From: Bacillus sp. KH172YL63
Lineage (GTDB): Bacteria; Bacillota; Bacilli; Bacillales; Bacillaceae_B
Direction: 5' to 3'
DNA length: 64,000 nucleotides
NCBI RefSeq assembly: GCF_011398925.1
Contig: NZ_AP022842.1
Location: forward strand, 3,088,001 to 3,152,000
Shown: in pieces, positions 29,262 through 37,774 of the stretch
Layout: the number at the start of each line of letters is the position of its first letter
How positions within the stretch are numbered: position 1 is the stretch's first letter
Program-made: the position numbers and the translations under genes
Notes under the pieces: model-generated
What the model saw: only the letters and a program-made list of their open reading frames with translations
Databases searched by the model: none
Told to the model about the DNA's origin: nothing

Positions 29262-29486
29262 TTAAAGCTTGAGTTCCCCCATGCGAAGAAGCTCTACAAC
29301 AGCTTGAGATCGCCCCTTCACTCCAAGCTTTTGCATGGCGTTGGAAATATGATTTCGAACTGTTTTTTCACTAATAAAAAGATCACTTGCAATTTCTTTA
29401 GTGGTTTTGTCTTGGACTAACAGTTCGAATACTTCTTTTTCTCTTTTGGTGAGCAACGGTTTGTGTGTAAAATCATTGTCCTTCAA
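29262..29486 (-). CDS. gerE: Spore-coat transcription regulator GerE
   Basis: A 74-aa LuxR/FixJ-type helix-turn-helix protein that acts late in the mother cell with sigma-K to control coat genes. The whole protein is the DNA-binding domain: LTKREKEVFELLVQDKTTKE, IASDLFISEKTVRNHISNAM, then QKLGVKGRSQAVVELLRMGEL. It starts with TTG at 29484-29486, preceded by GGAGGGTTACC. It has the same length and place (ysmA-gerE-ysmB) as in B. subtilis. Confidence 0.97.
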   Translation of the reverse strand: MKDNDFTHKPLLTKREKEVFELLVQDKTTKEIASDLFISEKTVRNHISNAMQKLGVKGRSQAVVELLRMGELKL

Positions 29487-29620
29487 TTATGGTAACCCTC
29501 CTTGCCTTCGCCAGCTTTAAACCGCGGGGATGGGTATTGTCGGTCGTCAGGATATCATATGTGAAGGTAGGGTTTGGAGTGACATAGAGAAGGAAGTTCT
29601 ATGAAAAATAGGCAGCACAC

Positions 29621-30091
29621 TTATGTCGGGCTTTCGACCACCCTGTTGCATTCGAGCTTCTTCTTCATTTCTTCCGTCCAAGGGACACCTTTTCCAGTGT
29701 GCTTAGATATTTGCACCATGGTCCCTCTACCTGTAAAGCAAATCTTGTCTTTTTCATTCAGTCCCATATAGTGTAGATCGACGGATGAATGACCAATCCG
29801 GTTTGCTTTCACATACACCCTCAACGTTTCATCAAAGAAAACCTGGTTCAAAAAGTCACACTGCAGGTCTGCAACGACCGGGATTGTATCATGCTTTGGA
29901 CTCACCCAGCTTTGCATAAATCCAATGTGCTTGAAGTATTCGATTCGGGCTTCCTCGAAATAGGTGAATGGAATCGTATTATTCATATGTCCAAACATAT
30001 CCGTCTCAGAAAACCGAACCTTTATATGGATAGAAAATGAGAATTCTTTTTTCCATGTTTCTATATCATCAATGTATGTAGAATGCTTCAA
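29621..30091 (-). CDS. ysmA: Acyl-CoA thioesterase-like hot-dog protein YsmA
   Basis: A 156-aa 4-hydroxybenzoyl-CoA-thioesterase-type hot-dog protein. The signature VRFSETDMFGHMNNTIPFTYFEEARIEYF contains the family's catalytic-region Asp and the HMNN motif. TTG 30091 is preferred as start: AAAGGAGG lies directly before it, whereas an ATG ten codons further up lies ahead of the ribosome-binding site. A FadR-like operator sits 38 bp upstream, immediately after a TATAAT element. This suggests control with the fatty-acid-degradation genes. The substrate is inferred to be acyl-CoA. Confidence 0.9.
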   Translation of the reverse strand: MKHSTYIDDIETWKKEFSFSIHIKVRFSETDMFGHMNNTIPFTYFEEARIEYFKHIGFMQSWVSPKHDTIPVVADLQCDFLNQVFFDETLRVYVKANRIGHSSVDLHYMGLNEKDKICFTGRGTMVQISKHTGKGVPWTEEMKKKLECNRVVESPT

Positions 30092-30128
30092 ATTGGCTCC
30101 TCCTTTTATATATGGAAACAAGATAAAA

Positions 30129-30146
30129 TGAATGGTGATTCATTCA
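30129..30146 (-). promoter_or_regulatory. FadR-like operator upstream of ysmA
   Basis: TGAATGAATCACCATTCA matches 16 of 18 positions of the Bacillus FadR consensus TGAATGAMTANTCATTCA. It lies just downstream of a TATAAT element (GGTATAATGATAT), where binding would block transcription of ysmA. It closely resembles the site at the fadR promoter in this same window. Confidence 0.65.
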
Positions 30147-30187
30147 ATATCATTATACCTGTTTTCAGAAAAATAAGAAACCTTGAA

Positions 30188-30235
30188 AACCCAACAATAA
30201 AAGCAGCTCATAACGGCCGCTCTTTTTGTTGGGTT
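30188..30235 (-). terminator. Terminator of the 5'-nucleotidase gene
   Basis: AACCCAACAA pairs perfectly with TTGTTGGGTT around an inner GCGGCC/AGCTGC region. The stem starts inside the stop codon and is followed by TTTTC on the minus strand. Confidence 0.75.
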
Positions 30236-31814
30236 ATTCTTTGTCCGCCTGCCTGATCCTTCCCTCGATTTCAGGGGACACGGGCGAGTGCTGTTGGAGG
30301 TAGTCACTCAACACGTCATACAGGCTGATGTAAAGTTCGGATATGCGGCCGGCATCTTTCGCTTCCCGGAAAACGGCATATCCGTCTCCCCCATTGGCAA
30401 GGAATCCATTGGTGGCCACACGGTACGACTGATCGGGATCAAGGGGCTTTCCTCCGATAAGGACGTCTGTCACCCTGCTGCCAGGATCTTTCGCCGGATC
30501 GAAACAGAAGGTGATTCCGGACACCTGGAGGAACCGGCCCGCTTCTTCTTCTACTTTTGCCACACTGTGCTCCAATGCCCGGAGGATTTCTTCCCCGGTG
30601 AGATCCAGCCTGACAAGTGCGGTTCCGAACGGTAAAACTTCGAGTACATCCCCTATTGTAATATCCCCTTTTGCCAATGATGTACGAATGCCGCCCCCGT
30701 TTTGAAACGCGATGTGGACAGGGGCGATGCTGTTCGCTTTTTCGACCATGCTGTCTGTTATGAGATTGCCGAGATTGGTCTCTTCTGTCCGGACAGAATG
30801 GCGGTCGCCGATCAGCGGCACCGTCGTAGATCCGATCACCTTTTGCTTCGCTTCTTGTATCGGCTCATCCAATTGTGCCAACCGCTCTTTCGCCCATGGA
30901 TCGGCCGGGAATCTGTCATGGCCTTTTGCATCCTTTGCACGGAGCGGGATCAGTTCACCTTCCCAGCCCGTCAGCACCCCCTCTTTGGAAAAAGAGGCTT
31001 GGATTTTACCGAGATCATTCCCGTACTCATGGGCCTGCACAATCAACACAGGCCCACTTTTTCCATGATACACGATGGGATGCGGCAGCTTCGAATGGGA
31101 ATGGCCGCCGATGATGACATCAATCCCCTCCACCGTTTGGGCGAGCACTTTGTCCTGAAGGATGCCCAAATGGGACAGGAGGATGATATGATTGACTCCC
31201 TTACTCTGAAGACTCGCTACCTCCTCCTTCACACGACGGGCTGCATCCTGGAATTGTATGTCAGCAGACGGGCTTGAAAGGAAAGCTGTGTCTTCCGTGG
31301 TGACACCGATGATTCCCACGTCCACACCCCTCACAGACTTGATGATGGATGGATATATTTTTCCACCCTCTGCTTTTTCCGGTGGCCCCTTTCCTATTAA
31401 AGGGGAAAGATACGGATCCCGGCGGACATCCACATTGCTGCTAATCACAGGAAAAGAAAGCTCTTTGATGAAATCAGCCAGCACGCCGCTTCCCCTATCA
31501 AATTCATGATTCCCAAACGTCATCCCGTCATAGCCGATCGCATTCATGAATTCGGCATCGGCCTGACCAAGATACTCGTTAAAATACAGCGTGCCTGAAA
31601 ACACATCGCCTGCATCAAACAGGAGCGCTTCCCCATCTTTTTCCCTTTCTTTCTTAATTGCCGTATGAAGATACGGGATATTTTCCAGATGTGCATGAAC
31701 ATCATTTGTATGTAAGATCGTCAGCTCAAAGGTAGCCGGTTTTTCTACCGCGGCTGCTTTCCCTGTGAAAATAATCGTGATCAACAGAATACATGCAGCG
31801 ATCGTCCGTTTCAC
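30234..31814 (-). CDS. Secreted bifunctional UDP-sugar hydrolase/5'-nucleotidase family protein
   Basis: A 526-aa exported phosphatase of the UshA/5'-nucleotidase family. An N-terminal signal peptide (KRTIAACILLITIIFTGKAAA) is followed by the metallophosphoesterase domain: ILHTNDVHAHLE, LLFDAGDVFSG, TFGNHEFDRG, LLSHLG and GGHSHS. The C-terminal substrate domain holds NLGNLITDSMVEKA, FQNGGGIRTSLAKGDIT and FLANGGDGY. No LPXTG anchor is visible, so it is probably released. I prefer GTG 31814, with AGGAG eight bases upstream; the frame could begin at GTG 31823. The gene lies between ysmA and sdhB, which are adjacent in B. subtilis. Confidence 0.9.
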   Translation of the reverse strand: MKRTIAACILLITIIFTGKAAAVEKPATFELTILHTNDVHAHLENIPYLHTAIKKEREKDGEALLFDAGDVFSGTLYFNEYLGQADAEFMNAIGYDGMTFGNHEFDRGSGVLADFIKELSFPVISSNVDVRRDPYLSPLIGKGPPEKAEGGKIYPSIIKSVRGVDVGIIGVTTEDTAFLSSPSADIQFQDAARRVKEEVASLQSKGVNHIILLSHLGILQDKVLAQTVEGIDVIIGGHSHSKLPHPIVYHGKSGPVLIVQAHEYGNDLGKIQASFSKEGVLTGWEGELIPLRAKDAKGHDRFPADPWAKERLAQLDEPIQEAKQKVIGSTTVPLIGDRHSVRTEETNLGNLITDSMVEKANSIAPVHIAFQNGGGIRTSLAKGDITIGDVLEVLPFGTALVRLDLTGEEILRALEHSVAKVEEEAGRFLQVSGITFCFDPAKDPGSRVTDVLIGGKPLDPDQSYRVATNGFLANGGDGYAVFREAKDAGRISELYISLYDVLSDYLQQHSPVSPEIEGRIRQADKE

Positions 31815-31881
31815 ATCCACCACTCCTAAACGTTTCCTTTTTGTCTACTATGCAGCAAAATGGGCTGTTTTATGAAAAACA

Positions 31882-31911
31882 AAAAGCACTCCCCCGAAGG
31901 AAAGTGCTTTT
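31882..31911 (-). terminator. Terminator of sdhCAB
   Basis: AAAAGCACTTTCC pairs with the GGGAGTGCTTTT arm around a CTTCGG-type loop, followed by a T-run on the minus strand, 8 bp after sdhB. Confidence 0.9.
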
Positions 31912-31918
31912 GCTGGTA

Positions 31919-32689
31919 TCAGTCAACCATATGATCGCTTCCGAAGAAGTTCTTGAACATTTGGAAAGTGGTTTCCCTGTTCAGTGCGGCAATCGATGTT
32001 GTCAAAGGAATTCCTTTTGGACATGATTGAACACAGTTTTGGGAGTTTCCACAGTTTGCAAGGCCGCCGTCACCCATGATGGCTTCCAGACGCTCGTCCT
32101 GGTTCATCGCACCTGTTGGATGGGCGTTGAACAGACGTACCTGCGATAATGGCGCCGGACCGATGAAGTCCGATTTGCTGTTTACGTTCGGGCACGCTTC
32201 AAGGCATACTCCGCACGTCATGCATTTCGATAATTCATACGCCCACTGACGCTTTTTCTCCGGCATACGCGGTCCAGGACCAAGATCGTACGTTCCATCG
32301 ATCGGGATCCATGCTTTGACCTTTTTCAAGCTGTCGAACATGCGGCTGCGGTCTACCTGCAGGTCGCGGACAACAGGGAATGTGCGCATCGGCTCAAGGC
32401 GGATCGGCTGTTCCAATTGATCGACAAGTGCCGTACATGACTGTCTCGGCTTCCCGTTGATCACCATTGAACAAGCTCCACACACCTCTTCAAGACAGTT
32501 CATGTCCCAGTTGATCGGAGTGGTTTGTTCCCCTTTGGCATTGACCGGGTTACGACGGATTTCCATCAGTGCGGAAATGACGTTCATATTCGGACGGTAA
32601 TCTAGTTCGAACTCTTCTTGGAAAGGGGCTGCTTCCGGGCTGTCCTGACGAGTAATGATAAAACGGACTTTTTTATTTTCACTCATCAT
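31919..32689 (-). CDS. sdhB: Succinate dehydrogenase iron-sulfur subunit
   Basis: A 256-aa electron-transfer subunit of complex II. Three cluster-binding regions are visible. CLEEVCGACSMVI with a downstream Cys binds [2Fe-2S], CMTCGVCLEACPNV binds [4Fe-4S], and NCGNSQNCVQSCPKGIP binds the third, [3Fe-4S]-type, cluster. It overlaps the end of sdhA by four bases (ATGA), with AAAGGGGG before it, so translation is coupled. It is the last gene of sdhCAB, followed by a terminator. Confidence 0.98.
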   Translation of the reverse strand: MMSENKKVRFIITRQDSPEAAPFQEEFELDYRPNMNVISALMEIRRNPVNAKGEQTTPINWDMNCLEEVCGACSMVINGKPRQSCTALVDQLEQPIRLEPMRTFPVVRDLQVDRSRMFDSLKKVKAWIPIDGTYDLGPGPRMPEKKRQWAYELSKCMTCGVCLEACPNVNSKSDFIGPAPLSQVRLFNAHPTGAMNQDERLEAIMGDGGLANCGNSQNCVQSCPKGIPLTTSIAALNRETTFQMFKNFFGSDHMVD

Positions 32690-34449
32690 TTACTTCCCCC
32701 TTTGCTTTTAGAATAGTCACGCTTACGCGGCGGGATCAGTGATGTATCCACTTCCTCGTAATGGAACTCAGGTGAATTCGTCACGGCATTGTATTTCGCC
32801 ATTGTCGTCTTCAGGAATTCTTCATCATTACGTTCCGGGAAGTCAGGCTTGTAATGGGCGCCGCGGCTTTCATCACGATTCAATGCGCCGATTGTGATGA
32901 CACGGGCAAGCTGCAGCATGTTCCACAATTGACGGGTGAATGTCGCACCTTGGTTGCTCCATTTTGCCGTATCATTGATATTGATTTTTTTGTAACGCTC
33001 CATCAGTTCCAGGATCTTCTCATCGGTCTGCTTCAGCTTGTCGTTATGACGTACAACCGTTACGTTATCCGTCATCCATTCGCCAAGCTCCTTATGGATA
33101 ACGTACGCATTTTCCGTACCATCCATAGACATGATGTCGTTCCATTTATCTTCTTCCTGCTTCACGTAGCGCTCAAACAGTTCAGATGGAACAGATTCGG
33201 ACGTTTTCTCCAAACCTTCAATATATTTAATTGCGTTAGGACCGGCGACCATACCACCGTAAATCGCAGATAATAACGAGTTCGCACCCAGACGGTTACC
33301 ACCGTGCTGTGAATAATCACACTCACCGGCAGCGAATAGACCAGGGATATTCGTCATTTGATCGTAATCAACCCATAATCCACCCATTGAGTAGTGAACG
33401 GCAGGGAAGATTTTCATTGGTACTTTACGCGGATCGTCACCCATGAACTTCTCATAGATTTCGATGATTCCGCCAAGCTTGATATCAAGCTCTTTAGAAT
33501 CTTTATGGGAAAGATCCAGGTAAACCATGTTCTCTCCATTAATACCAAGCTTTTGATTCACGCACACGTCAAAGATTTCACGGGTGGCGATATCACGTGG
33601 TACAAGGTTTCCGTATGCAGGATACTTCTCTTCAAGGAAGTACCAAGGCTTACCGTCTTTATACGTCCAGACTCGTCCACCTTCACCACGGGCAGATTCA
33701 CTCATGAGGCGGAGCTTATCGTCCCCGGGAATCGCAGTCGGATGGATCTGGATGAACTCACCATTTGCATAGTAAGCACCCTGCTGATACACGATCGATG
33801 CAGCTGAACCTGTATTGATGACAGAGTTTGTAGACTTACCGAAGATGATCCCCGGCCCGCCTGATGCCATGATGACTGCATCTGCTGCAAAGGATTTGAT
33901 TTCCATCGTTTGAAGGTTTTGCGCCACGATCCCACGTGCGACGCCTTCGTCATCAATGACGACCCCAAGGAATTCCCAACCTTCGAACTTGCTTACTAAT
34001 CCAGCCACTTCATGGCGGCGTACCTGCTCGTCCAGTGCATATAACAACTGCTGACCAGTTGTCGCACCTGCGAATGCGGTTCTGTGATGCTGAGTCCCAC
34101 CGAAACGACGGAAATCAAGCAATCCTTCCGGCGTACGGTTGAACATGACACCCATACGATCAAGCAAGTGGATGATCCCAGGTGCCGCTTCCGTCATCGC
34201 TTTGACAGGCGGTTGATTGGCTAAGAAATCCCCGCCATAAACCGTATCGTCAAAATGTTCCCAAGGAGAGTCCCCTTCTCCCTTCGTATTAACGGCTCCG
34301 TTAATACCGCCTTGTGCACATACAGAGTGAGAACGCTTTACGGGTACCAGTGAGAATAAATCGACTTGCGTTCCTTTTTCTGCTGCTTTAATTGTGGCCA
34401 TCAGGCCGGCTAAACCGCCACCGACAACGATGATTTTGCCTTTACTCAT
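32686..34449 (-). CDS. sdhA: Succinate dehydrogenase flavoprotein subunit
   Basis: A 587-aa catalytic FAD subunit oxidising succinate to fumarate. Motifs are the dinucleotide-binding VVGGGLAGLMATIKAAEKG, the His for covalent FAD in RSHSVCAQGGINGA, the active-site region IHPTAIPGDDKLRLMSESAR-GEGGRVW, and FAAGECDYSQHGGNRLGANS. Length equals that of B. subtilis SdhA. It lies between sdhC and sdhB. Confidence 0.98.
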   Translation of the reverse strand: MSKGKIIVVGGGLAGLMATIKAAEKGTQVDLFSLVPVKRSHSVCAQGGINGAVNTKGEGDSPWEHFDDTVYGGDFLANQPPVKAMTEAAPGIIHLLDRMGVMFNRTPEGLLDFRRFGGTQHHRTAFAGATTGQQLLYALDEQVRRHEVAGLVSKFEGWEFLGVVIDDEGVARGIVAQNLQTMEIKSFAADAVIMASGGPGIIFGKSTNSVINTGSAASIVYQQGAYYANGEFIQIHPTAIPGDDKLRLMSESARGEGGRVWTYKDGKPWYFLEEKYPAYGNLVPRDIATREIFDVCVNQKLGINGENMVYLDLSHKDSKELDIKLGGIIEIYEKFMGDDPRKVPMKIFPAVHYSMGGLWVDYDQMTNIPGLFAAGECDYSQHGGNRLGANSLLSAIYGGMVAGPNAIKYIEGLEKTSESVPSELFERYVKQEEDKWNDIMSMDGTENAYVIHKELGEWMTDNVTVVRHNDKLKQTDEKILELMERYKKININDTAKWSNQGATFTRQLWNMLQLARVITIGALNRDESRGAHYKPDFPERNDEEFLKTTMAKYNAVTNSPEFHYEEVDTSLIPPRKRDYSKSKGGSK

Positions 34450-34522
34450 CGTGACTCACTCCTTTTCCTACCATACTTCGAGAGCACTTATTTAATCTAT
34501 CAGACTCGCATATCATTCATTC

Positions 34523-35131
34523 TTATACGAAGGCAAAGATTGCACGCATACCGACAATCGATAATGCCACAAAAATCCCGATCGTAACATATGTAGCAAT
34601 TAATTGAGAACGTGGTGTAACCGTAAGTCCCCAGCTCACGCAGAATGACCATAAGCCGTTTGCGAAGTGGAAGATCGTTGAAAGCACACCAAGCACGTAA
34701 AATCCTAACATAAATGGATTCGATAAAATGTTTTCCATCATTTGAAAGTTCACTTCAGCTCCAAAAGCTGCCGCTACCCTTGTTTCCCAGATATGCCATG
34801 TTACGAAAATGAATGTGATCACTCCGGAAACACGTTGAAGCAAAAACATCCAGTTACGGAAATAACCGAACCTGCTTGCATTATTCTTTGAAGTGAATGC
34901 AATATAGATTCCGTAAATCGCATGGAAATACAATGGAAGGAAGATGATAAAGAGTTCAAGGAAATAACGGAAAGGAAGACTTTCCATAAAGTGTGCCGCT
35001 TGGTTAAATGACTCTTCCCCACCAGTGGCAAAATGGTTCACGACTAAATGTTGTGTTAAAAATAATCCAACTGGAATAACACCTAGCAATGAATGAAGCC
35101 TGCGATAATTAAATTCTCGATTTCCAGCCAT
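34523..35131 (-). CDS. sdhC: Succinate dehydrogenase cytochrome b558 subunit
   Basis: A 202-aa di-haem membrane anchor of complex II with five hydrophobic segments. Conserved haem-ligand histidines lie in FLTQHLVVNHFA, LYFHAIYGIYIA, FVTWHIWET and TIFHFANGLWSF. It corresponds to the single-subunit Bacillus-type cytochrome b558 that passes electrons to menaquinone. ATG 35131 is preceded by AAGGGGGG. It is the first gene of sdhCAB and is divergent from yslB. Confidence 0.98.
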   Translation of the reverse strand: MAGNREFNYRRLHSLLGVIPVGLFLTQHLVVNHFATGGEESFNQAAHFMESLPFRYFLELFIIFLPLYFHAIYGIYIAFTSKNNASRFGYFRNWMFLLQRVSGVITFIFVTWHIWETRVAAAFGAEVNFQMMENILSNPFMLGFYVLGVLSTIFHFANGLWSFCVSWGLTVTPRSQLIATYVTIGIFVALSIVGMRAIFAFV

Positions 35132-35481
35132 GATTTACCCCCCTTAATGATAAAATATGAATTCGCTTTCTAATTCTATCTACCAATATTAGACAGCGAT
35201 ACATATTTTATATTGTAACAATAATGTGACATGTTCATTTTACTCCCAAGGAGTGGAAGCGTCAAGAAAACGTATTCATAATTTCGACAATATCGCAAAA
35301 ATATTTTTAATATATTGATAACGAAAAAGAAGCGGTTTTCCCTGTTAAAATATTTGAAAATTTAAACAAATGGAGAAATAATATTATAGCGCCAAAATAT
35401 CCCAACGTCATTTTTTCATTGTATGGGATGATAATTCCCCTTTTCATGTATATAATAGTTTTATAGAAAGAGGGGATTTAC
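35132..35481. other. Divergent promoter region between sdhC and yslB
   Basis: 350 bases of AT-rich DNA with no supported ORF. It holds the sdhC 5' region on the minus strand and, near 35451-35456, a TATAAT for yslB on the plus strand. I see no riboswitch or repeat. Confidence 0.55.
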
Positions 35482-35919
35482 TTGGAACAGAAAAATGAAG
35501 AAATACAGCAGCCGTCCGTTCCAATCTTCGGATATGAAATGTTACGAGACATATTGATTCCAGATATTTTAGGCAAACATACGCCGGATATTCTCTACTG
35601 GGGTGGAAAACAGCTTTCCCGGAAGTTCCCCCTTCATTCAACCGAGGAATTATCATCATTCTTCACTGAAGCCGGCTGGGGAAATCTGACGCTTCTGGAA
35701 CAAAAGAAAAGCGAGATGACCTTTGAATTAAACGGACCGGTGATCGAACGGCGCCTGGCACTGAAAACAGATGTCAACTTCAAGCTGGAAACAGGGTTTC
35801 TTGCGGAACAAATCCAACTGCAGAGAAAATGCGTGGCAGAAGCTGCCGATGAAATACATAAGCGGAATCATTCCGTGAAAATCGTCGTGAGATGGGACGA
35901 TAAAGACATCATAGAATAA
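35482..35919 (+). CDS. yslB: DUF2507 protein YslB
   Basis: A 145-aa cytoplasmic protein of the YslB/DUF2507 family. The N-terminal stretch FGYEMLRDILIPDILGKHTPDILYWGGKQLSRKF is typical of the family, which resembles V4R-like folds. It starts with TTG at 35482 after AGAGGGG. It is one of the few plus-strand genes here and shares a bidirectional terminator with lysC. Its function is not established. Confidence 0.92.
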   Translation: MEQKNEEIQQPSVPIFGYEMLRDILIPDILGKHTPDILYWGGKQLSRKFPLHSTEELSSFFTEAGWGNLTLLEQKKSEMTFELNGPVIERRLALKTDVNFKLETGFLAEQIQLQRKCVAEAADEIHKRNHSVKIVVRWDDKDIIE

Positions 35920-35970
35920 ATCAACTTTAGTGACTACATCCAGGCAAGACTCAGCATGTTTTCAAAAAAG

Positions 35971-36028
35971 AATCCGAACTCATTCGATCTTTAGCAAGAT
36001 TTTCGAATGATCGTTCGGATTTTTTTTA
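35971..36028. terminator. Bidirectional terminator of yslB and lysC
   Basis: AATCCGAAC pairs with GTTCGGATT and TCATTCGA with TCGAATGA; T-runs lie on both sides (nine T on the plus strand, six on the minus strand). Confidence 0.9.
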
Positions 36029-36046
36029 TTCTTTTTCACCTTTATG

Positions 36047-36550
36047 TTACAGCGTGACTTCCTCCACTTTCACGGCATCTAGGTTGAACGCCGTATGCAG
36101 GACGCGGGCTGCTTTTTGCATATATTCTCCGTCCACGACTGTTGATACTTTGATTTCTGATGTGCTGACCATTTTGACAGTGATGTCATTCTGGGCCAAT
36201 ACTTCGAACATTTCCGCTGCAACACCTGGGTTTGAAATCATGCCGGATCCGACGATGGATACTTTCGCAAGTCCGCTTTCATGTTCAACATGGGTAAATT
36301 TCAGTACATTTTTATTGCGCTCGAGCACAGACAGGGTTTCTTCAAGATCCTGTTCTTTGATCGAGAAAGATAAGTTGGTTGTATTCTGGTCGGTTTGGGT
36401 CTGGATGATGATATCTACATTCAGATGATTCTTGGCAAGTGTCGTGAACACGGAAGAAAGGCCCGTCAACGCATTTTGGAGTCCGAATACCGTGACCCGT
36501 GTGATGTCATTTTCAAATGCTACTCCTCTTACAATCAGGTTTTGTTCCAT
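36047..36550 (-). CDS. lysC: Aspartokinase II beta subunit, internal in-frame start
   Basis: Starting at ATG 36550 inside lysC, 167 aa comprising the two ACT regulatory domains (MEQNLIVRGVAFEND...). TGAGGAGGAAGC lies seven bases upstream of this ATG, a stronger site than needed for a plain coding region. In B. subtilis the beta subunit is made the same way from an internal start. Confidence 0.8.
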   Translation of the reverse strand: MEQNLIVRGVAFENDITRVTVFGLQNALTGLSSVFTTLAKNHLNVDIIIQTQTDQNTTNLSFSIKEQDLEETLSVLERNKNVLKFTHVEHESGLAKVSIVGSGMISNPGVAAEMFEVLAQNDITVKMVSTSEIKVSTVVDGEYMQKAARVLHTAFNLDAVKVEEVTL

Positions 36551-37285
36551 GCTTGCTTCCTCCTCAATATACGTTCCTTCTGCTCTTTCAATACTGGATC
36601 TTACTTCCAGCGGGATTGAATAGTTTTTCGCAAACTCCACCGCCCTCGGATGCAGGACGCCTGCACCGAGATTGGCCAGTTCAAGCATTTCATCATAAGA
36701 GATGGACGGTAATTTCCTTGCTCCTTCAATAAAGCGGGGATCAGTCGTATACACCCCGTCCACGTCTGTATAAATATCACAGCGTTCCGCTTTCAGCGCA
36801 GCTGCGATCGCAACCGCCGTCGTATCCGAGCCGCCGCGGCCCAGGGTGGTGATTTCCCCTGCTTCAGTCATGCCCTGGAATCCGGCTACAATGACGACTC
36901 TTCCTTCCTGAAGGTTCGCCTCGATTTTCTCAGTATGGATGTTTGTGATCCTCGCGTTGCTGTGTACGGATTCGGTTTCGATCCCGGCCTGCCAGCCTGT
37001 AAATGAAATGGCGTCATGCCCGGCCTGGATGAGGGCCATCGTCAGCAGGGATATCGTCACCTGCTCTCCGGTTGAGAGCAGCATATCCATCTCCCGTTTG
37101 CTCGGCTGTGATGTAATCTCCCTTGCAAGACCTACAAGCGTATCGGTCGTTTTCCCCATGGCAGACACCACGACGACGACATCATTCCCTCTTTCTTTTT
37201 CTTCAGCGATCCTTGACGCAACATTTTGAATTCTGTCTACAGACCCGACTGAAGTCCCACCGAATTTCTGAACAATAATACTCAC
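36047..37285 (-). CDS. lysC: Aspartokinase II (lysine-sensitive)
   Basis: A 412-aa enzyme phosphorylating aspartate in the lysine/diaminopimelate/threonine/methionine pathway. The amino-acid-kinase domain begins SIIVQKFGGTSVGS and includes FQGMTEAGEITTLGRGGSDT and the DGVYTTDPR region. Two ACT domains follow (ITRVTVFGLQNALTGLSSVF and KVSIVGSGMISNPGVAAEMF). A lysine riboswitch controls it. An internal ATG at 36550 (codon 246), preceded by an excellent GAGGAGG, would yield the separate regulatory beta subunit known for the B. subtilis alpha2-beta2 enzyme. Confidence 0.98.
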   Translation of the reverse strand: MSIIVQKFGGTSVGSVDRIQNVASRIAEEKERGNDVVVVVSAMGKTTDTLVGLAREITSQPSKREMDMLLSTGEQVTISLLTMALIQAGHDAISFTGWQAGIETESVHSNARITNIHTEKIEANLQEGRVVIVAGFQGMTEAGEITTLGRGGSDTTAVAIAAALKAERCDIYTDVDGVYTTDPRFIEGARKLPSISYDEMLELANLGAGVLHPRAVEFAKNYSIPLEVRSSIERAEGTYIEEEASMEQNLIVRGVAFENDITRVTVFGLQNALTGLSSVFTTLAKNHLNVDIIIQTQTDQNTTNLSFSIKEQDLEETLSVLERNKNVLKFTHVEHESGLAKVSIVGSGMISNPGVAAEMFEVLAQNDITVKMVSTSEIKVSTVVDGEYMQKAARVLHTAFNLDAVKVEEVTL

Positions 37286-37402
37286 GACTTCTCCCTCTTT
37301 CTGAGCGCAAATCCATGGCTCAATTTTTATGATGAAGAGTAATCACAATCATCCTATGTGTTCACATACAGGCCTGAAACAGACCTCATTGCTGATAATA
37401 AA

Positions 37403-37433
37403 AAAAGCAATGAGAATGATATCTCATTGCTTT
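37403..37433 (-). terminator. Riboswitch terminator hairpin of lysC
   Basis: AAAGCAATGAGA pairs with TCTCATTGCTTT, followed by seven T on the minus strand. It is the expression platform of the lysine riboswitch. Confidence 0.9.
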
Positions 37434-37474
37434 ATGAACATACAGCGGAACATACGTAATAGGTTCATTGGCAT

Positions 37475-37656
37475 TGTGAGATAGCTCTCCAAGATTGAAT
37501 CATCTTGACAATCCTACATTTCTTAAACGCAGGACCAGCGGAAACAGCATGAGACTATAACCACTTCGGCGATTCTCCCCTTTCCAGGCATCTCAACGGA
37601 GCTCATACTCCTCTTCACCTGTACTCTTGAAGTTCGCACCTCTATCACCACTTTAA
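37475..37656 (-). promoter_or_regulatory. Lysine riboswitch (L box) upstream of lysC
   Basis: Read on the minus strand, the aptamer begins GTGATAGAGGTGCGAACTTC, the L-box hallmark. It continues with AAGAGTA, the GGAAAGGGGAG and TCGCCGAAG segments, and a 3' strand CTATCTCAC closing P1. The terminator hairpin at 37403-37433 follows. In this class, lysine binding promotes termination and lowers lysC expression. Confidence 0.95.
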
Positions 37657-37683
37657 AAAGTGATAATGTATAAATTTTCATTT

Positions 37684-37712
37684 ATTATAGCACACGGGAT
37701 TTCGTGATACAA
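37684..37712 (-). promoter_or_regulatory. Sigma-A promoter of the lysC riboswitch transcript
   Basis: TTGTAT (37707-37712), 17-bp spacer, TATAAT (37684-37689) on the minus strand, placed about 30 bases before the aptamer. Confidence 0.85.
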
Positions 37713-37774
37713 TGTGCATTTTCAAATTAGCTACTTTTATCATGGTTTTTGCAAATCGTATTACAGACTACTTT

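Noticed and set aside
30702..31277. 191-codon plus-strand ORF opposite the 5'-nucleotidase
   Set aside because: It lies wholly inside a well-supported gene and shows no recognisable protein features.
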